Origin: Pollutimonas sp. M17 | GTDB taxonomy: Bacteria > Pseudomonadota > Gammaproteobacteria > Burkholderiales > Burkholderiaceae_B | Length of the DNA: 64,000 nucleotides | NCBI RefSeq assembly: GCF_025836975.1 | Contig: NZ_CP107548.1 | Span: forward strand, 2,108,001 to 2,172,000 | Direction of reading: 5' to 3' | Part shown: positions 48,026 through 58,908 of the stretch, one piece after another | Layout of the letters: each line of letters starts with the position of its first letter | Numbering within the stretch: the first letter of the stretch is position 1 | The notes under the pieces: model-generated | Databases searched by the model: none | What the model was told of the DNA's origin: nothing | What the model saw: only the letters and a program-made list of their open reading frames with translations | Translations under genes and position numbers: made by a program

Positions 48026-49360
48026 TTACCCCTGCGGCTGGCTTGCACTGGCGCCGGTGGCCGCATCCGTCGCGGGTTCCGCCTGGGGAGCGGCCGGGTC
48101 GGCTTGGGAGTTTCCGGCATCGGGTTCGGCCTGCGGCGCGGCGGGCTGGCCGGGCGCGGCGATGGCGCCTTCTTCGGCCTGCCTGGCGCTGGCTTCACGC
48201 AGCGCGGCAATGGCCTGCAGGCTGTTGTCCACCGTGGGCAGCTTGACGTCTATGGGGGTGTCTGCCAGTTGCCTGGCGATCTTCAGGGCCTGTCGCACCT
48301 GCTGCGACCGGGGATCGTAGCGGGTTTCCAGCGCCTTGACCAGCACGGCGGTCTCGGCGTTCCAGACCCTGGGCTGGTGCATCAGCAGCGCCAGTTGGGC
48401 CGTCATGCCGCGCAGGCGCAGTGTTTCGCGAAAGCGCGTAGCCTGGTCGGGCGACATCAGCAGCGCGGTCGCGTCGTCGACGCGGCGTACGGTAATGAAC
48501 TGGCCCAGATCCCGGCTGATGGCGCTCCATGCGGAGCGCGACCATTGCTCGGCGGTGGCCATGCCCTGCTTCCACCAGGGCGCGTCGGGATCGGCATGGC
48601 CGCCGTCGCCGGTGCCGGCTCCGGAAGCGCTTTCTTGCGGAGCCGGCACCGGCTCGGGCGCGGCGTCGTCGGGAACCAGCAAAGGCGCTTCGCCCAGAAG
48701 ATTGCCCAGCTCTTCAAGCTGGCCGGACAGCATGGCGGTATCGATGGTGGAGGCGGCCCGCAGGCGGTCCAGGTCGCCGTTGATCGTTTGCTGCAAGGAC
48801 GCCAGCGCCGGGCGGTTGGCGCGCGCCAGCTGCGCCTGGGCCGTTTCCAGGGAGATCACCGCATTGGCCACGTTGCCGCTAAGCTGCAATTGCTGCTGGG
48901 CAATCGTGACCAGGTGGTCGACGTCGTTGATCAGGACCAGATCGGAGCCGCTGTCGGTCAGTGTCTGGAAAGCCTGTTCCAGGCTGTCGGCCTGATCGCG
49001 GGATTCGCGCAGCGCGCTTTCCAGGGACGCTATTTTCCGGGATTGCTCCTGCGCCAGCGACAAGGCCTGTTGCGCCTGCTCGACCGCCTGATCGACGGCG
49101 CTGGCGCTGCTTTGCGCCTGGCTGGCAAGGTTCTGGCGGGTTTCATCGAACAGCCGTTTCTGGTTCCAGGCGAACGCCCCGAGGGCTGCCACGATCACCA
49201 GCAGCACGATGAAAGCGGGCAAGAGCATGGAACGTTGCCGCCGGGCGGCGGGGGCTGTTTTCTTGGGCGCCGTAGCCGACGTTGCGGGCCCCGGGGATGA
49301 GGAGGCGGCAGGCGCGCCGGTCTGCGCCGCCTGCGTGATCTCGGATTTTTTATCAGTCAT
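48026..49360 (-). CDS. hemX: HemX, uroporphyrinogen-III C-methyltransferase-like membrane protein
   Basis: The protein has 444 residues: a disordered Ala/Pro/Thr-rich start, one membrane segment (about 44-66, MLLPAFIVLLVIVAALGAF), a coiled-coil stretch (about 70-130), and the HemX domain. Despite the family name it lacks a recognisable methyltransferase fold. It lies between hemD and hemY in the usual order. Confidence 0.9.
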   Translation of the reverse strand: MTDKKSEITQAAQTGAPAASSSPGPATSATAPKKTAPAARRQRSMLLPAFIVLLVIVAALGAFAWNQKRLFDETRQNLASQAQSSASAVDQAVEQAQQALSLAQEQSRKIASLESALRESRDQADSLEQAFQTLTDSGSDLVLINDVDHLVTIAQQQLQLSGNVANAVISLETAQAQLARANRPALASLQQTINGDLDRLRAASTIDTAMLSGQLEELGNLLGEAPLLVPDDAAPEPVPAPQESASGAGTGDGGHADPDAPWWKQGMATAEQWSRSAWSAISRDLGQFITVRRVDDATALLMSPDQATRFRETLRLRGMTAQLALLMHQPRVWNAETAVLVKALETRYDPRSQQVRQALKIARQLADTPIDVKLPTVDNSLQAIAALREASARQAEEGAIAAPGQPAAPQAEPDAGNSQADPAAPQAEPATDAATGASASQPQG

Positions 49361-49387
49361 GGCGAGATTGTAATCCTAGGAACCTTC

Positions 49388-50203
49388 TTAAAGCGATGCC
49401 GTGCGGACAAGCGCCTGAAAAATGGCATCGTCGTCGGGCTGGCATAGTTTTACCATCGGGGACTCCACCTTACCAGAAGCCGCAAGGGCGGATTGTAAGC
49501 GGCTTGCAACACGTTCGTGTATGGCCACGAAGCGCGAACGCTTCCACGCCTCTTGCAAGCCCAGCCGCAGGATGTTCGCCTGAACGGCGTCCACGCCCTC
49601 GCCGCTGGTCAACAGGAATACGCAGGGACCCGGTGCATGCAGCGCAGCCGCCAGCGCCCCGCCCTGCCGCCTATCCCAGATCGCGGCCCGGCGGTTGTAC
49701 AGCGGCAGCCGGTCGACCTGGATGCCCGCCTGCTGGAAGCGCTCGCCCAGCCATTCCCGGCCGGCCTGCCCGCGCACGATCAGCACGCGCTTCAAATCGG
49801 CCAGCATCGGCTGCAAGACCGCCCACAGACCTTCGGAATCCTGCGTGGCGCACTGCGCGCCGGGATGCAATATTTGGCTTGCCGGAATGCCGCTGTAGTC
49901 CTGCAGGTAGCGGGCGCTTGGCGCCCCCACCGTGGCCGCCCGCGTGGCGGCGGGCCAGGATGCGGCGGGCCTTAGGGCGGCCAGCCTGTCCATATAGAAG
50001 CGCGCGGCATTGCCGCTTACAAAAACGATCAGATCGTAGTGCTCGGGCAGCGGCAATGGCGCCTGTCGATCCAGCGGTTCGATGTGCAGGGCGGGCAGGA
50101 TCAGCGCATTCAGGCCGGCCTGGGCCAGGCGCGTAGCCAGCGCTTCGTTCTTCCCATGGGGCCGCGTCAGGACGACGCTGGCTTCGGTGGCCGCCGCGAG
50201 CAC
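49388..50203 (-). CDS. hemD: Uroporphyrinogen-III synthase
   Basis: The enzyme has 271 residues and cyclises hydroxymethylbilane with inversion of ring D. The family is weakly conserved; VVLTRPHGKNEALATRLAQAG at the start and LTSGEGVDAVQANILR near the end identify it. It lies 14 bases after hemC. Confidence 0.93.
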   Translation of the reverse strand: MLAAATEASVVLTRPHGKNEALATRLAQAGLNALILPALHIEPLDRQAPLPLPEHYDLIVFVSGNAARFYMDRLAALRPAASWPAATRAATVGAPSARYLQDYSGIPASQILHPGAQCATQDSEGLWAVLQPMLADLKRVLIVRGQAGREWLGERFQQAGIQVDRLPLYNRRAAIWDRRQGGALAAALHAPGPCVFLLTSGEGVDAVQANILRLGLQEAWKRSRFVAIHERVASRLQSALAASGKVESPMVKLCQPDDDAIFQALVRTASL

Positions 50204-50217
50204 GATGGCCCAGCCCC

Positions 50218-51165
50218 TCAGGAGGCCGCGTTCGGGGCCAGCAGCCTGGCCAGGATGGCGCTGGCGCCCTTGTCGAGCAAGTCTTGCGCCGCCCGCTCGC
50301 CCAATTGCTCGGCCTGAGAGGCCGGACCCGCGGCATGCGCGCGCAGAATGCGCGAACCGTCGGGCTCGGCGACCAGCGCATCGACTTCGATCGTATCGCC
50401 GTCCAGCCGGGCGAACGCGGCCAGCGGCACCTGGCAGGAGCCGCCCAGAACCCGCGACACGGCCCTTTCGGCCAGTGTGCAGGCGGTGGCGGCGGCGTCG
50501 CCCAGGGGCGCCAGCCAGGTTCGCATGTCGCTGCGGGATTCAAGGATTTCGATGCCCAGCGCGCCCTGCCCGGCGGCGGGCAGGCTCTGCTGCGGCGAAA
50601 GATGATCGCGTATGCGCGAGGCCAGGCCCAGGCGCCGCAGGCCCGCGGCGGCAAGAATGATGGCCGCGTAGTCGCCGCGATCGAGCTTGCCCAGCCGGGT
50701 GTCCAGATTGCCGCGCAGGGGCTGCACGCGCAGATGCGGGTAGCGCTCGCGCAGCTGCGCTTCGCGGCGCAGGCTGGACGTGCCCACGACGGCGCCCTCG
50801 GGCAGCTCGCCGAGGCTGGCGTAATCATTGGAGACGAAGGCGTCGCGCGGGTCGTCGCGTTCGAGGATGACCGACAATGCAAAGGGGCTTTGCATGTCGA
50901 CCGGAACGTCTTTGAGGGAATGCACGGCCAGGTCGGCCCGCCCATCGAGCAGGGCCGTTTCCAGCTCTTTGACGAACAGGCCCTTGCCGCCAACCTTGGA
51001 CAAGGAGCGATCGAGTATCTGATCGCCCCGCGTCGTCATGGTCAGCAGGCTGACCTGGCACTGGGGGTACAGGGATTGCAGGCGATCCCGCACGTGCTCG
51101 GCCTGCCATAAGGCCAGCCGGCTCGCGCGGGTCGCAATCACCAGTTTTACAGGCGTATCGGACAT
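50218..51165 (-). CDS. hemC: Porphobilinogen deaminase (hydroxymethylbilane synthase)
   Basis: The enzyme has 315 residues and condenses four porphobilinogens on a dipyrromethane cofactor. [39 protein letters not shown] and the cofactor-attaching Cys in [13 protein letters not shown] are hallmarks. It starts 6 bases after a small membrane-peptide gene. Confidence 0.97.
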   Translation of the reverse strand: MSDTPVKLVIATRASRLALWQAEHVRDRLQSLYPQCQVSLLTMTTRGDQILDRSLSKVGGKGLFVKELETALLDGRADLAVHSLKDVPVDMQSPFALSVILERDDPRDAFVSNDYASLGELPEGAVVGTSSLRREAQLRERYPHLRVQPLRGNLDTRLGKLDRGDYAAIILAAAGLRRLGLASRIRDHLSPQQSLPAAGQGALGIEILESRSDMRTWLAPLGDAAATACTLAERAVSRVLGGSCQVPLAAFARLDGDTIEVDALVAEPDGSRILRAHAAGPASQAEQLGERAAQDLLDKGASAILARLLAPNAAS

Positions 51166-51171
51166 GCCGGC

Positions 51172-51297
51172 CTATGCAAAGTAATTGAGCAGCACCGCCG
51201 CGGCGATGCCGATCAGGGCCAGGATGCCCAGGCCTTGCAGCAGGGACAGGCCGGACTCGTCCGGCTTCTTGCGGCCCGATGACTTAAACAGACTCAT
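51172..51297 (-). CDS. 41-residue single-pass membrane peptide between terC and hemC
   Basis: The peptide has a charged start (MSLFKSSGRKKPDESG) and one C-terminal membrane helix (LLQGLGILALIGIAAAVLLN). The ATG lies 7 bases after AAAGGA and overlaps the end of terC by 14 bases; the stop is 6 bases before the hemC ATG. A good ribosome site and tight coupling on both sides support it as real. I do not recognise the family. Confidence 0.7.
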   Translation of the reverse strand: MSLFKSSGRKKPDESGLSLLQGLGILALIGIAAAVLLNYFA

Positions 51298-52000
51298 TCG
51301 TTTGTCCTTTGGAGGAACTGCGGCTGGCGATCCACTTGCCTACCACCACCACCAGGATGGCGCCGATGACTTCCGCCGCGATCTTCAGTGTAGTGGTCGT
51401 GGGGCCGAATTGCTCGACCACGAATACATCGGTGACCAGCATGCCGCCGGCAATCCAGCCCAACAGCCCGGCGCCCAGGGTCACCACGATGGGGAAGCGG
51501 TCGATGAGCTTCAGTACGATGGTGCTGCCCCAGATGATGATGGGCACGCTGACCACCAGGCCGAAGATCACATAATACAGCTGATGATCCAGATGCGTGT
51601 TCTGCGCTGCGCCGGCAATGGCGATGACGTTGTCCAGGCTCATGACGAAGTCGGCGATAAGAATCGTCTTGACCGCGCTCATGACCGAACTGCCGCCCTT
51701 GATGTTGCCGTGCTCGTCTTCATCGGGCACCAGCAGCTTGATGCCTATCCATACCAGCAGCAAGGCGCCGACGACCTTCAGGAAGGGAATGCCCAGCAGC
51801 GTCAGCGCGAAGGCGATCAGCAGGACGCGCAAGATGATGGCGCCGGCGGTGCCCCACAAAATGCCCTGCAGGCGCTGCTTCTTCTCCAGGTTGCGGCAGG
51901 CCAGCGCGATGACCACGGCATTGTCGCCGCCCAGCAGGATGTCGATCAGGATGATCTGGAATACGGCTCCCCAATGGAGCGTCTGAAAAAACTCAATCAT
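51284..52000 (-). CDS. TerC family integral membrane protein
   Basis: The protein has 238 residues and seven or so membrane segments. Both hallmark acidic motifs are present: GGDNAVVIAL near residue 25 and SLDNVIAIAG near 120. TerC proteins export metal ions, manganese in several cases. It heads the apparent operon terC - small peptide - hemCDXY. Confidence 0.9.
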   Translation of the reverse strand: MIEFFQTLHWGAVFQIILIDILLGGDNAVVIALACRNLEKKQRLQGILWGTAGAIILRVLLIAFALTLLGIPFLKVVGALLLVWIGIKLLVPDEDEHGNIKGGSSVMSAVKTILIADFVMSLDNVIAIAGAAQNTHLDHQLYYVIFGLVVSVPIIIWGSTIVLKLIDRFPIVVTLGAGLLGWIAGGMLVTDVFVVEQFGPTTTTLKIAAEVIGAILVVVVGKWIASRSSSKGQTNESV

Positions 52001-52216
52001 TTTTAGTCCGTTTTAAGCTAGTGTTCCGTTTGCTTACTCGGTGCATATGAATCAACCAAACAGCACACCAGAGGCGAAATTAAACAATATGCCCGGCCGC
52101 GCCAGCGCGTCGGGATCAAAAAAACGGGCCATTATAATTCAGCTGATTGTAAGGTTTGCCGCAAGGCCCTGCGAGCGCCACCGGTCCTTAAACCCTAAAA
52201 CCGGCGGCGCAGTATG
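52001..52216 (-). promoter_or_regulatory. Promoter and leader region of the terC-hem operon
   Basis: On the minus strand TATAAT (52131-52136) is a perfect -10 box about 130 bases before the terC ATG; no convincing -35 was found at 17 bases. The leader of roughly 125 bases contains a GC-rich inverted repeat (52094-52113). A yybP-ykoY manganese riboswitch was considered because of TerC, but its conserved core was not recognised. Confidence 0.45.
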
Positions 52217-52240
52217 AAAGGGCCCGCTTGTGGCGAGCCC
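52217..52240 (-). terminator. Hairpin after sucD
   Basis: Minus-strand arms GGGCTCGC and GCGGGCCC pair over 8 bases with one G-U, loop of 5, followed by TTTC. It lies 10 bases after the sucD stop. The T-run is short, so efficiency is uncertain. Confidence 0.5.
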
Positions 52241-52249
52241 CGTCAATAC

Positions 52250-53131
52250 CTACAGTACCGACTTGAGCAGCTTGCCCATTTCGGATGGATCGCGGGTGGT
52301 GCGGATGCCGCACGCCTCCATGATTTCGAGCTTGGCATCCGCCGTATCGGCGCCGCCGGAGATCAGCGCGCCGGCGTGGCCCATGCGTTTGCCGGCCGGA
52401 GCCGTAACACCCGCGATGAAGCCGACGACGGGCTTCTTCATGTTGTCTTTGGCCCATTCCGCCGCGTTGACTTCATCGGGGCCGCCGATTTCGCCGATCA
52501 TGACCACGGCATCGGTCTCGGGATCGTCGTTGAACAGCTTGAGCACGTCGACGTGTTTCAGGCCATTGATAGGGTCGCCACCGATACCCACCGCAGACGA
52601 CTGACCCAGGCCAAGCTCGGTGAGCTGAGCCACGGCTTCGTAGGTCAGCGTGCCGGAGCGGCTGACCACGCCGATGCGGCCCTTGCGCGAGATATGGCCC
52701 GGCATGATGCCGATCTTGAGCTCGTCGGGCGTGATCAGGCCCGGGCAGTTGGGGCCCAGCAGCAGGGTTTTCTTGTTCTGGTCGCGCATGCGGTTGCGCA
52801 CTTCCAGCATGTCGCGCACGGGAATGCCTTCGGTGATGCAGATGACCAGATCCAGGTCGGCCTCGACGGCTTCCCAGATTGCGGCCGCCGCGCCCGCGGG
52901 CGGGACGTAGATGACCGACACGGTGGCGCCGGTTTGCGCCTTGGCATCCTTGACGGAACCGAAGATGGGCACGCCTTCGAAGTTCTCGCCGGCTTTCTTG
53001 GGATGCACGCCCGCCACGAAGGCATTCTTGCCGTTCGCATATTCGCGGCACCAATGGGTGTGGAACTGGCCGGTCTTGCCGGTAATCCCTTGAGTAATGA
53101 CTTTAGTGTCTTTGTTGATCAGAATCGACAT
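52250..53131 (-). CDS. sucD: Succinyl-CoA synthetase alpha subunit
   Basis: The protein has 293 residues: CoA-binding N-terminal domain ([17 protein letters not shown]) and the phosphohistidine site [11 protein letters not shown]. With SucC it makes succinate and ATP/GTP from succinyl-CoA in the TCA cycle. It follows sucC by 22 bases. Confidence 0.97.
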   Translation of the reverse strand: MSILINKDTKVITQGITGKTGQFHTHWCREYANGKNAFVAGVHPKKAGENFEGVPIFGSVKDAKAQTGATVSVIYVPPAGAAAAIWEAVEADLDLVICITEGIPVRDMLEVRNRMRDQNKKTLLLGPNCPGLITPDELKIGIMPGHISRKGRIGVVSRSGTLTYEAVAQLTELGLGQSSAVGIGGDPINGLKHVDVLKLFNDDPETDAVVMIGEIGGPDEVNAAEWAKDNMKKPVVGFIAGVTAPAGKRMGHAGALISGGADTADAKLEIMEACGIRTTRDPSEMGKLLKSVL

Positions 53132-53153
53132 TTACAAATCCTTCGCAATATTC

Positions 53154-54314
<1,161 letters not shown>

Positions 54315-54398
54315 TTGTTACCTGTCAGAACGTAAAGATAAGAAAAAGAACGCGTGCGCCTGTGCCCTGGGACACTCTTGCCCGCCGATGAGGTTTGC

Positions 54399-54974
54399 CT
54401 ACTCGCATTTTGCTTCCGCCTTGGGACCCACGTACCACTTGGGGTAGAACTCGCGCGCCACCGGACCATCGAGCCGCAAGGCGTGGCAGCCCTCGAGCTG
54501 GAACGGCCGTTTCTGGTTCTGTCCGGCCTGCTGCTCTTTACGGCGCCGATTGGCCATGGTCTGGACGGCCACGGTGGGCAGCACATAGGAAAGCTCGGTC
54601 ATGTGGGTGCAGCCGGCCGTCCTGCCGAATCGGTCCTTGACGGTCTGCCGGAAATTGCGCAGCAGGTTCATGCCGACCAGCGCGCGGTAATCGGGCGCGA
54701 TGGCCATGCAGTCCTGATTATAGGGAGCGGCATCGTAATCGGCCGCGGCGGCCGTGATGGTGAACTGGTCGTCGATGGTGACGCGCAGATGCATGTGATG
54801 GACGGGTTCGCCGGCATGATGCGTGTCGCCCGTCCTTTTGGGAAAGTCGTAAGCCTTGACGTCGATGAGTTCGGCTTCGATATCCCACTGGCCGTCCTCC
54901 CGGGCAAACGAGTCCACACGTATGGAACGCGTGTGCAGGGGCTCGCGAGCGGTATCGGGAGGAGGCAGGGCCAT
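54399..54974 (-). CDS. DUF2889 family protein
   Basis: The protein has 191 residues with RSIRVDSFAREDGQWDIEA and the Cys-containing GCTHMTELSYVLPTVAVQT typical of DUF2889. Function is unknown. It lies upstream of sucC on the same strand with an 84-base gap. Confidence 0.88.
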   Translation of the reverse strand: MALPPPDTAREPLHTRSIRVDSFAREDGQWDIEAELIDVKAYDFPKRTGDTHHAGEPVHHMHLRVTIDDQFTITAAAADYDAAPYNQDCMAIAPDYRALVGMNLLRNFRQTVKDRFGRTAGCTHMTELSYVLPTVAVQTMANRRRKEQQAGQNQKRPFQLEGCHALRLDGPVAREFYPKWYVGPKAEAKCE

Positions 54975-55006
54975 GTACGGAAGTTGCGAATATTGCGATA
55001 AACCCT

Positions 55007-57301
55007 CTAAGTATAGCGCAGTGTCCGGGCGGCTTTGACCATGGCGACCAGCGCGGCCTCCGTTTCAGGCCAGCCGCGCGTCTTCAGGCCGCAATCGGGA
55101 TTCACCCACAGGCGTTCGGGCGGCAGGCGGCTTGCCGCCTTCTTCATCAGGTCCACCATCCAGTCCAGCTTGGGTATGTTGGGCGAGTGGATGTCGTAGA
55201 CCCCCGGACCGATGTCGTTCGGATACTTGAAATCTTCGAAGGCCCCCAGCAGCTCCATGTTGGAGCGCGAGGTTTCGATGGTGATGACATCGGCATCCAT
55301 CGCGGCGATGGCCTCGATGATGTCGTTGAACTCGGAATAGCACATATGGGTGTGTATTTGCGTCTCGTCCCTGACGCCGCCCGTGGAAAGGCGGAAGCAA
55401 TCGACGGCCCAGTCCAGATAGGCCTGCCAGTCGGCGCGGCGCAGTGGCAAGCCTTCGCGAAACGCCGGCTCGTCGATCTGGATGACCGCGATCCCGGCCG
55501 CCTCCAGGTCGGTGACTTCATCGCGCAGCGCCAGGGCCAGTTGCCGGCACGTGGTTTCGCGCGGCTGGTCGTCGCGCACGAAGGACCACTGCAAAATGGT
55601 GACCGGGCCGGTCAGCATGCCCTTGACGGGCTTGTCGGTCAGCGACTGCGCGTAGGCCGACCACGCCACCGTCATGGCGGCGGGCCGGGCGACATCGCCG
55701 AAGATGATGGGCGGCTTGACGCAGCGCGAACCGTAGCTCTGCACCCATCCATTCTGGGTGAAGGCGAATCCACCCAGCAATTCGCCGAAGTACTCCACCA
55801 TGTCGTTGCGCTCGGGTTCGCCATGCACCAGCACATCCAGCCCCACTTTCTCCTGGAAGCGGATGACCTGCTCGATTTCGGCGCGCATGGCCTTCTCGTA
55901 GGCCGCATCGCCCAGCGCTCCCGCCTTCCAGTCGCGCCGCAACACCCGTATCTCGGGGGTCTGGGGAAAGGAACCTATGGTCGTGGTGGGATAAGCGGGC
56001 AGGCCCAGCCTCTTGTGCTGGCGCTCGATGCGCTGAGCGAAGGGCGCGCGATCGCGCGCCAGCCCGGCCGAAGCCTGCAAACGTTGCTGGACACCGCGGT
56101 TGTGGATGCGGGCGGATTCTTTCCTGGCTTGTAGCGCATCCCGTTGCGCCTGCAGGGCTTGCTGGGCCGCCGGATCGGCCGAACCGTCCAGCGACGCCGC
56201 CAGCAGGCGCAATTCATCCAGCTTCTGGGTGGCAAAGGAAAGCCAGCCCTTCAGTTCCGCATCCAGTTCGCGCTCGGCATCCAGGTCGACCGGCACATGC
56301 AACAGCGAGCAGGAAGGCGCCAGCCAGAGCTTGTCGCCACGCTGGCGCGCAAGGGCCTGCACGCTGGCGCTTGCGGCATCCAGGTCGCTGCGCCATATAT
56401 TGCGGCCGCTGATCAGGCCCGCGGACAGGACCTGATCCGGCGCCAGCGCCGCCGCGACACGGTCCAGCTGGCCGGGTGCGCGGACCAGGTCCACATGGAC
56501 TCCCTGCACCGGCAAGTCCTTCAGCACCTGGACGTTCTCGCCCAGATCCTCGAAATAGGTCGCCAGCAGCAGCGATACGCCGCTGTCGGAGAGTTCGCGG
56601 TAGACGTCCTTGAATGCCTGTTGCCAGGATGGTGGGAGATCCAGGCCCAGTATGGGTTCGTCCACCTGGACCCACTCCACGCCCAGCGCGCGGATGCGGT
56701 TCAGCACTTCCTTGTAGACGGGGAGCAACGCATCCAGCAGGGAAAGCTTGGCCGGGTCGCCGGCGCCTTGCGCGAAGGCATCGCCCTTGCCCAGCCATAG
56801 CCAGGTCAAAGGGCCCGGTATGACCGGCTTGACGCGATACCCCAGGGCTTGCGCCTCGCGGATCTGGTCGAACAGGTAGCTGCGCGCAATGCGATAGGAC
56901 GGCTCCGGAACGAGTTCGGGCACGATGTAGTGGTAGTTGGTATCGAACCACTTGGTCATTTCGCAGGCGGCCGCCGGCGTGCCGCTGGGCGCTCGTCCCC
57001 GGGCCATGCGGAACAGGGTATCCAGCGACACGTCATCACCGGCAGCCTGGGCAAAACGGGCCGGCACGGCGCCCAGCAGGCAGGTCCATTCCAGAATGTG
57101 GTCGTACCAGGCGAAATCGCCCACCGGCACGAAAGACAGGCCCGACTTCGCTTGCAGGGCCCAATGGCGGGCACGCAGTTCACGGCCGGTGGACTGCAGC
57201 TCGTCCGCCGTCTGATTCCCGGCCCAGTATGCTTCCAATGCGCGTTTCAGTTCGCGCTTCACGCCTATGCGCGGGAAGCCCAGATTATGAGTGATCGTCA
57301 T
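55007..57301 (-). CDS. metE: Cobalamin-independent methionine synthase
   Basis: The enzyme has 764 residues and transfers a methyl group from 5-methyltetrahydropteroyl-triglutamate to homocysteine. It has two homologous barrels; the C-terminal one carries the zinc ligands in [10 protein letters not shown] (His and Cys) and [12 protein letters not shown] (Cys). [16 protein letters not shown] is the standard start. It is divergent from metR, its likely activator. Confidence 0.97.
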   Translation of the reverse strand: MTITHNLGFPRIGVKRELKRALEAYWAGNQTADELQSTGRELRARHWALQAKSGLSFVPVGDFAWYDHILEWTCLLGAVPARFAQAAGDDVSLDTLFRMARGRAPSGTPAAACEMTKWFDTNYHYIVPELVPEPSYRIARSYLFDQIREAQALGYRVKPVIPGPLTWLWLGKGDAFAQGAGDPAKLSLLDALLPVYKEVLNRIRALGVEWVQVDEPILGLDLPPSWQQAFKDVYRELSDSGVSLLLATYFEDLGENVQVLKDLPVQGVHVDLVRAPGQLDRVAAALAPDQVLSAGLISGRNIWRSDLDAASASVQALARQRGDKLWLAPSCSLLHVPVDLDAERELDAELKGWLSFATQKLDELRLLAASLDGSADPAAQQALQAQRDALQARKESARIHNRGVQQRLQASAGLARDRAPFAQRIERQHKRLGLPAYPTTTIGSFPQTPEIRVLRRDWKAGALGDAAYEKAMRAEIEQVIRFQEKVGLDVLVHGEPERNDMVEYFGELLGGFAFTQNGWVQSYGSRCVKPPIIFGDVARPAAMTVAWSAYAQSLTDKPVKGMLTGPVTILQWSFVRDDQPRETTCRQLALALRDEVTDLEAAGIAVIQIDEPAFREGLPLRRADWQAYLDWAVDCFRLSTGGVRDETQIHTHMCYSEFNDIIEAIAAMDADVITIETSRSNMELLGAFEDFKYPNDIGPGVYDIHSPNIPKLDWMVDLMKKAASRLPPERLWVNPDCGLKTRGWPETEAALVAMVKAARTLRYT

Positions 57302-57337
57302 GATAAATTTCCATTGAATGAATATTTTTTTTCAGGC

Positions 57338-57365
57338 CATGCCATTGTGCCTATACAATGGCATG
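57338..57365. promoter_or_regulatory. Perfect 11-bp inverted repeat in the metE-metR spacer
   Basis: Arms CATGCCATTGT and ACAATGGCATG surround a 6-base centre. It lies 37 bases before the metE ATG and 96 before metR. The enteric MetR site (TGAA-N5-TTCA) is found only with one mismatch at 57395-57407, so the palindrome may be the working site. Confidence 0.5.
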
Positions 57366-57460
57366 AGACAAAATCAAATACACCATCCTTAAAATGAATT
57401 TATCTCAACATAACTCAACGATCTTCCCCAGCACCGACGCTGCCGGCCGGGAGTCCGCCG

Positions 57461-58378
57461 ATGCTTGAAATACGCCATCTGGAAACCTTGAGTGCCATAC
57501 GCGACGCGGGCAGCCTGCAAGAGGCGGCCGAGCGCCTGCATGTCACCCAGTCCGCGCTGTCGCACCAGTTGCGCGACCTGGAAGTGCGCCTGAAGACGCC
57601 TTTGCTCAATCGCCGTACTCGGCCGGCCCGGCTGACCACGGCCGGCCTGCGCATCCTGGCGCTGGCCGACCAGATACTGCCCCAGGTCAAGGCCACCGAG
57701 CGCGAATTGCAGCGGCTGGCCGCGGGCCGGACCGGCCGGCTGCACGTGGCGATAGACTGCCATTCCTGTTTTCAGTGGCTGCTGCCGGCGCTGGACGCCT
57801 TCCGGCATGATTGGCCCGATGTCGAACTGGACCTGTCCGCCGCCTTCTCCTTCGCTCCCCTGCCCGCGCTGGTGCGCGGCGACCTGGACGTGGTCGTGAC
57901 GTCGGACCCGCAAGCCATCGAGGCCATCGAATACCTGCCGCTGTTCCGCTACGAATTGATGCTGGCCGTGGCGGCCGCCAATCCCTTGTCGCAGTACAAA
58001 TACATAGAACCGTATCAACTGGCCGACCAGGTTCTCATCACCTATCCCGTCGAACGCCAGCGCCTGGATGTCTTCACCGCCTTTCTGGACCCGGCCGACA
58101 TCGAGCCGGCGGCGCTGCGCAAGGCCGAACTGACGCCCATGATCGCGCAACTGGTCGCCAGCCAGCGCGGCGTGGCGGCGCTGCCCAATTGGGCGCTGAC
58201 TGAATATCTGGACCAGGGCTGGTTGCGCTTGTGTCACCTGGGCACACAAGGCGTGTGGCGAACCTTGTATGCGGCGGTGCGTGGTGAAGACGTGCAGGCC
58301 GACTACCTGCAAGCGTTCATAAAGCAGGCGCGGGACACTTGCTTCAAGACCCTTACGGGCATCAAGGCGGTGCGCTAG
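57461..58378 (+). CDS. metR: MetR-like LysR family regulator
   Basis: The protein has 305 residues: an N-terminal LysR helix-turn-helix (SLQEAAERLHVTQSALSHQL) and a substrate-binding domain from about 90, where MetR senses homocysteine. GGGAG lies 7 bases before the ATG. The TAG stop lies within the left terminal repeat of the element at 58373-58908. Confidence 0.92.
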   Translation: MLEIRHLETLSAIRDAGSLQEAAERLHVTQSALSHQLRDLEVRLKTPLLNRRTRPARLTTAGLRILALADQILPQVKATERELQRLAAGRTGRLHVAIDCHSCFQWLLPALDAFRHDWPDVELDLSAAFSFAPLPALVRGDLDVVVTSDPQAIEAIEYLPLFRYELMLAVAAANPLSQYKYIEPYQLADQVLITYPVERQRLDVFTAFLDPADIEPAALRKAELTPMIAQLVASQRGVAALPNWALTEYLDQGWLRLCHLGTQGVWRTLYAAVRGEDVQADYLQAFIKQARDTCFKTLTGIKAVR

Positions 58379-58908
58379 CGTATTTTCGGTTCAGGTTTAC
58401 CGCTATATGGCTTGTAAGCGTGTGGGCTTAGCCTGTACAACCGCTTATACAACCGGCGCGGCAGGCGCGCGAGGCCGGGACGGCGCAAGACCCATTCCAG
58501 CAGCACAGGCGCCACATAAAAAGGCCAAGCACAAAAACCGCCCCAGCGGCGCCTCTAACGTAAAGCACTGCAGCGGGGCGGGTGGCGGGAGCCGGACGCG
58601 GCGACTTTCGGGGCCGAGCAAGCCGTCGGCGAACGCAGCCCGAAGGGGCGCAGGAGCCAGGCGCAGCGGCGTTCGGCGCGCAGGGCGCCGAACCGGCCAC
58701 GAGGAGCAAGGCCGGCTCCCGCCACCCGGCACGCGTCAGAGAATACCTTGCTCGGAACTCGCCCCGCAGTCCATAGTGGCACCGTCGCACACAAGAAGCT
58801 CGCGTCAGAGAGCACCTCACACGGATCTTGAATCGCCACTGAAGCCACTGAATATCGCCCCGGCAGAACCAACACGTACGTAGCACCTGAACCGAAAAGG
58901 CGCTAGCG
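58373..58908. repeat. Unclassified 536-bp element with 24-bp terminal inverted repeats, between metR and recX
   Basis: Left end (58373-58396) and right end (58885-58908, reverse complement) both read CGCTAGCG-NN-TTTTCGGTTCAGGT, 22 of 24 bases identical. Each end contains the TAG stop of the neighbouring gene (metR, recX). Inside are a large inverted repeat (58579-58728), an 11-base direct repeat CGCGTCAGAGA (58732-58742 and 58801-58811), a tandem GCCACTGAA (58835-58852) and a possible minus-strand terminator near 58533-58549. No transposase or convincing gene is present; open frames here are low-complexity Arg/Ala/Pro/Ser. It could be a non-autonomous transposable element or a structured intergenic repeat. 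Confidence 0.6.
58579..58728. repeat. Long inverted repeat inside the metR-recX element
   Basis: Seventeen-base perfect arms (58579-58595 and 58712-58728; CGGGTGGCGGGAGCCGG and its complement) flank 116 bases. Within these, GTTCGGCGC and GCGCCGAAC (58671-58679, 58685-58693) form a further perfect 9-base hairpin. Transcribed RNA would fold strongly. Confidence 0.75.

Noticed and set aside
46514-49300. A 928-codon plus-strand frame opposite hemY and hemX
   Set aside because: Gly/Arg/Gln-rich composition typical of antisense GC-rich frames; the minus-strand genes have membrane segments and conserved order.
52001-52216. Manganese (yybP-ykoY) riboswitch before terC
   Set aside because: The leader is long enough and TerC is a usual target, but I could not recognise the conserved riboswitch core.
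57395-57407. Classical MetR site TGAA-N5-TTCA
   Set aside because: The second half reads CTCA; a single mismatch in an AT-rich stretch is weak evidence compared with the palindrome at 57338-57365.
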